Both the position numbers and the translations under genes were made by a program. A stretch of 17,464 nt of DNA from DATARH01 sp035504235 (GTDB lineage: Bacteria; Pseudomonadota; Alphaproteobacteria; ATCC43930; CGMCC-115725): NCBI GenBank assembly GCA_035504235.1, contig DATJSH010000288.1:1-17464 (forward strand), written 5' to 3'. The number at the start of each line of letters is the position of its first letter. The first letter of the stretch is position 1. Under the pieces are notes generated by a model, which searched no databases, was not told where the DNA came from, and saw only the letters and a program-made list of their open reading frames with translations. Shown in pieces: positions 15,028 through 17,464 of the stretch.

Positions 15028-15147
15028 ATGTTTACCGCGACAATATTCTTCGGCCTGTCATCGATGTTCGCGGCGATCGCTGCATCCGTGATACGCCCGC
15101 AGCCCGTACTCGTACCGGTCAAGGTTACGCGCCGTCATCGCCGATGA
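15028..15147 (+). CDS. 39-residue membrane microprotein, unknown function
   Basis: The product is one hydrophobic helix (about residues 2-22, TATIFFGLSSMFAAIAASVI) followed by a short proline/valine stretch and a strongly basic C-terminus (KVTRRHRR). The ATG has a modest AGGGG ribosome binding site, 9 bases upstream. Its stop codon overlaps the start of the LOG-family gene (ATGA at 15144-15147), indicating translational coupling. An exact FNR/FixK-type operator sits 61 bases upstream at class II spacing. It might be a true membrane microprotein or mainly a leader that couples translation to the LOG gene. No known family recognised. Operator spacing, the ATGA junction and the clean helix argue that it is translated. 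Confidence 0.55.
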   Translation: MFTATIFFGLSSMFAAIAASVIRPQPVLVPVKVTRRHRR

Positions 15148-16121
15148 GACCGCCCGCGCCATCATCGCAGCGTCGCCAGCCGTTGCCGGAGCATCGGCCG
15201 AAACCGATGAGCGAGGATCCCGAGGCGCCAGGCAAGATCAAGGCTCTCATGGAAAGCGCAGCGTTCCGGGAGGCCGACCAGGACTCCGATTTCCTGCGCC
15301 GCGACGACATGCGCAGCCTGCGGCTAATGCTCGATTATCTCAAGCCGCAGAGGCTGCTCGCCGAGCGCGATGTCGCGCACACAATCGTGGTATTCGGCGG
15401 CACCCGCATAACCGAACCGCAAGCAGCGAGGCGCAATCGTGACGCATTGGCCGCCGCACTTATCACTCGGCCCAACGATCGTGCTTTGAGGGATCGCATA
15501 GAGATTGCCCAGCGGATCGAGGAGAAGAGCCACTACTACGAAATTGCGCGGGATTTTGGCCGGCTCGTCGGCGCCTGCGGCGACAAAGCGATCGGCGGCC
15601 GCATCATGGTAATGACCGGCGGCGGTCCCGGCATCATGGAAGCCGCCAACCGCGGCGCGCATGACGCCGAGGCCGAATCGATCGGGCTCAATATCACGCT
15701 TCCGCACCAGCAATATCCGAACCCGTATGTAACACCCGGCCTGTGTTTCAGCTTTCATTATTTCGCGATGCGCAAGCTGCACTTTCTGTTGCGGGCGCGA
15801 GCACTCGTCGCATTCCCCGGCGGATACGGCACGATGGACGAGCTGTTCGAAGTCCTCACCCTCGCGCAATCGCGCAAGATCGACCCGGTGCCCGTGATCC
15901 TGGTCGGCGAGGAATACTGGCGGCGCGCGTTCGACGTCGATTTTCTGGTATCCGAAGGCACCATCGATCCTGAAGATCGCGAGCTGTTCTGGTACGCCGA
16001 AACCGCTCAGGACATCTGGCGCGACATTCTGCTGTGGTACGAGATCCGCGGCACACCGCTCTTGGCCCCCGGCGCCATCGAGGAGGTCTGCGGTCCTCAA
16101 GGCGGAGCAGCCGGCGCATGA
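15144..16121 (+). CDS. LOG-family nucleotide 5'-monophosphate phosphoribohydrolase-like protein
   Basis: A 325-residue protein with the Rossmann-like core of the LOG (TIGR00730/lysine decarboxylase-like) family. Diagnostic motifs are GGGPGIMEAANRGA (159-172) and FPGGYGTMDELFE (224-236), which form the nucleotide-binding and catalytic site for cleaving the N-glycosidic bond of nucleoside monophosphates. An N-terminal extension of about 75 residues with HTIVVFGGTRITEP starting the core makes it longer than plant-type LOGs (about 200 residues). Relatives act in cytokinin activation or in nucleotide salvage, like PpnN; beside NAD-salvage remnants and energy-stress genes, nucleotide turnover is likelier, but this is inference. 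ATG at 15144 overlaps the microprotein stop; ATG at 15207 is an alternative start with a weaker site. Its stop overlaps the MBL gene start (ATGA at 16118-16121). Confidence 0.88.
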   Translation: MRPPAPSSQRRQPLPEHRPKPMSEDPEAPGKIKALMESAAFREADQDSDFLRRDDMRSLRLMLDYLKPQRLLAERDVAHTIVVFGGTRITEPQAARRNRDALAAALITRPNDRALRDRIEIAQRIEEKSHYYEIARDFGRLVGACGDKAIGGRIMVMTGGGPGIMEAANRGAHDAEAESIGLNITLPHQQYPNPYVTPGLCFSFHYFAMRKLHFLLRARALVAFPGGYGTMDELFEVLTLAQSRKIDPVPVILVGEEYWRRAFDVDFLVSEGTIDPEDRELFWYAETAQDIWRDILLWYEIRGTPLLAPGAIEEVCGPQGGAAGA

Positions 16122-16564
16122 AGCTGTCTTTCCACGGCGCCGCGCGGAGCGTCACCGGTTCATGCCATCTGCTTGAATCCGGTGGTCGCCGCATCCTTGT
16201 CGACTGCGGCATGATCCAGGGCAGCCGCGATATCGAAGAAGAAAACGCAGCCGTGTTCGGCTTTGAGCCGAGCGCGATCGACATCGTGCTGCTGACCCAC
16301 GCCCATCTCGACCATTGCGGGCGTTTGCCGCTTCTGGCGAAGCGAGGCTTTCGCGGTGAGATCATCGCTACTGAAGCAACCCGTGATCTGACGCGCCTGG
16401 TGCTGCTCGATGCGGCACATCTTCAAGAGGAGGATGCCCGCCGGCGGCAACGCCGCGCGTATCGGCGCGGCAAGCGCGACGTCGAAGAGCCGCTCTATAC
16501 GTTGCTCGATGTATTTGACTCCCGTCAGGGGCACGATGGCCCACTCGTTCATCCAGGTTCATGA
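16118..16564 (+). pseudogene. MBL-fold / beta-CASP RNase-like protein, truncated
   Basis: The N-terminal part of a metallo-beta-lactamase-fold protein of the RNA-processing (YSH1/CPSF-like, beta-CASP) group. The opening MKLSFHGAARSVTGSCHLLE and the metal site LLTHAHLDHCGRLPLL (H61, H63, D65, H66) are intact, followed by LVLLDAAHLQEEDARR and EEPLYTLLDVFDS. Homology then stops at about residue 134; full proteins run to about 450 residues with a beta-CASP domain and further metal ligands, all missing. From about 16520 the DNA is nicotinate phosphoribosyltransferase sequence in another frame, and this frame ends at TGA 16562-16564 after a few unrelated residues. A stable active enzyme is unlikely. 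The ATG overlaps the LOG stop, so the intact ancestor was translationally coupled to LOG. Confidence 0.85.
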
Positions 16565-16776
16565 CGACGAGACCACGGCGTTCGAGCATTGACGGACAGC
16601 GGGTCGGAGCGGCACGGTCGCTGGCGCAAATACGCCATCATGCGCAAGGGCAGCTCGCGCGGTTGCCGGAGCCATTGCGGCAATTGCAGCCCTTCAGGTA
16701 TCCGGTTGAGATTTCCTCCAGCCTGCGCAGCCTTGCGGCCGAACTCGATCGCAAGGAGCAGGCAGCGTTCGGTTAG
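16510..16776 (+). pseudogene. pncB: Nicotinate phosphoribosyltransferase remnants
   Basis: Two fragments of the NAD-salvage enzyme nicotinate phosphoribosyltransferase remain. The first (about 16519-16578) reads LTPVRGTMAHSFIQVHDDE, the conserved internal GTMAHS segment. After a deletion near 16580-16590 the C-terminus follows in another frame: DGQRVGAARSLAQIRHHAQG, LARLPEPLRQLQPFRYPVEI and SSLRSLAAELDRKEQAAFG, ending at TAG 16774-16776. The PYPVEIS-like closing segment and the SLAQIR...QLARLPE arrangement are typical of this family. Everything between and before these pieces, including the catalytic region, is lost. I base this on recalled family motifs; the first fragment is strong, the second good. 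Together with the truncated MBL gene it indicates two deletions. Confidence 0.75.
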
Positions 16777-16782
16777 TCGGTA

Positions 16783-17464
16783 ATGCTTGACGGTTCGGGC
16801 GCTGTGGCATGTGCCAACGCGACGCTTGGCGAGAAGGTTCGCTTTCTGAGTGATCCGTGCAGCTATCCGGATCGTGAACACGGCGTCGAAGTGGTCGAGA
16901 CGCATTATTCCTGGGTCTTCCTGACCCGCGGCCATGCTTTCAAGCTCAAGAAGCCGGCTCACGGCGAAGGTTTCGACTTTCGCAACGTAGAAGCACGGCG
17001 GCGCAATGCGCTGGCTGAATTGCGACTTAACCGCCGGCTGGCGCCAACGATTTACTTGGGCATGGTCGCGCTTACTGAGGAACCCGGCGGACGTCTCTGT
17101 TTCGGCGGCGAGGCCGAACCCATCGACTGGCTCGTCAAAATGGTCCGATTGGACAGCGACTTCATGCTTGATAGGCAGCTCGGGGCCGGGGTTTGGCATT
17201 ATGGCGAGCTCGAAGCTTTGGCTGACCGCTTGGCCAAATTTTTCGCGCACGCGCGGCGCCTGAACCTCGCGCCGCCAGCCTATATCGCGCAGCTCCAGCG
17301 TGAATTGCGCTATGCGCTCGGCTCCCTCGGGCGCGCCAGCGAACCTCGGGTGCGGTGCCGCGCGGTGCCGATCATTCGGACGCTTCGAGCATTCTTGACG
17401 CGAAACGAGGCGTTCTTCCGGCAGCGTTCCCGATTTCTGATCGACGGCCACGGCGATTTGCGAC
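16783..17464 (+). CDS. APH-like phosphotransferase, COG2187 type (partial, runs off the window)
   Basis: An open frame of 227 codons from ATG at 16783 to the window end, with no stop. It is a paralogue of the N-terminal domain of the kinase at 3368-4957. Matching segments include VVETHYSWVFLTRGHAFKLK against RLETHISLVFLAGGYAYKLK, and RRNALAELRLNRRLAPTIY against RRYCYAELALNRRTAPWLY, then IDWLVKMVRLDSDFMLDRQL. The window ends in DGHGDLR, the beginning of the HGDLHxxN catalytic loop. Whether a P-loop domain follows cannot be seen. It begins 6 bases after the pncB remnant, with a poor ribosome binding site, so the deletion may have altered its translation or start. Substrate unknown. Confidence 0.85.
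   Translation, partial: MLDGSGAVACANATLGEKVRFLSDPCSYPDREHGVEVVETHYSWVFLTRGHAFKLKKPAHGEGFDFRNVEARRRNALAELRLNRRLAPTIYLGMVALTEEPGGRLCFGGEAEPIDWLVKMVRLDSDFMLDRQLGAGVWHYGELEALADRLAKFFAHARRLNLAPPAYIAQLQRELRYALGSLGRASEPRVRCRAVPIIRTLRAFLTRNEAFFRQRSRFLIDGHGDLR

Noticed and set aside
1..17464. CRISPR arrays, tRNA or rRNA genes, insertion sequences, integrases, defence or toxin systems
   Set aside because: Reading through the window I saw no regular repeats, no transposase or integrase motifs, no tRNA-like cloverleaf and no defence-type proteins; the deletion scars show no mobile element at their junctions.

Overview
The window is high-GC DNA from an alphaproteobacterium, most likely a Hyphomicrobiales relative of the Bradyrhizobium/Rhodopseudomonas type. 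This placement rests on protein style, on family content and on repeated FNR/FixK-type operators (TTGA-N6-TCAA). I could not run a database search. The gene content is that of a low-oxygen / energy-stress island: a CBS-domain protein, glycogen phosphorylase, phosphoketolase, a zinc alcohol dehydrogenase, PEP synthase, a LOG-family nucleotide hydrolase, an MBL/beta-CASP protein, nicotinate phosphoribosyltransferase and two COG2187-type phosphotransferase/ATPase proteins.

Layout. 1-2001: end of a CBS-domain gene, then a broken glgP fused by a large deletion to the 3' part of a phosphoketolase gene. 2018-3371: an FNR-type box, a 59-residue membrane microprotein, then a zinc alcohol dehydrogenase with one frameshift. 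3368-5476 (minus): a bifunctional phosphotransferase/ATPase and an unknown 163-residue protein. 5532-5591: two FNR-type boxes in a divergent gap. 5653-7235 (plus): a BCAM0308-type zinc-ribbon protein and a decayed MFS transporter. 7232-10312 (minus): a two-gene ABC transporter (tandem-fused permease, ATPase with an AAA-associated C-terminal domain) with no binding protein in the window. 10358-12056 (plus): an FNR-type box, an unknown 194-residue protein and a frameshifted YbhN/UPF0104 flippase-like membrane protein. 12057-12409: a gene-poor gap holding an orphan FNR-type box. 12410-14833 (minus): an intact PEP synthase. 14894-14967: two FNR-type boxes between divergent genes. 15028-17464 (plus): a 39-residue membrane microprotein, a LOG-family protein, a truncated MBL/beta-CASP gene, nicotinate phosphoribosyltransferase remnants, and a second phosphotransferase gene running off the window end.

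Two themes stand out. First, seven FNR/FixK-type palindromes, five exact at the eight conserved positions, all lie in intergenic gaps. Most sit so that a class II promoter (site centred at -41.5) would start transcription about 19-27 nt before the next start codon. This ties otherwise unrelated genes, including four of unknown function, into one predicted oxygen-responsive regulon. Second, the island is eroding unevenly. glgP, xfp, the MFS gene, the MBL gene and pncB carry deletions, frameshifts or in-frame TAG stops, while ppsA, the ABC transporter, the LOG gene, the 529-residue kinase and the unknown genes are open. The alcohol dehydrogenase and the flippase-like gene each need only one base restored, so those two could also be sequencing errors.

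I found no CRISPR array, tRNA, rRNA, insertion sequence or transposase. I saw no defence or other clearly unprecedented enzymatic system. The most interesting material is the coherent regulon with its uncharacterised small and medium proteins, the binding-protein-less transporter and the orphan operator.
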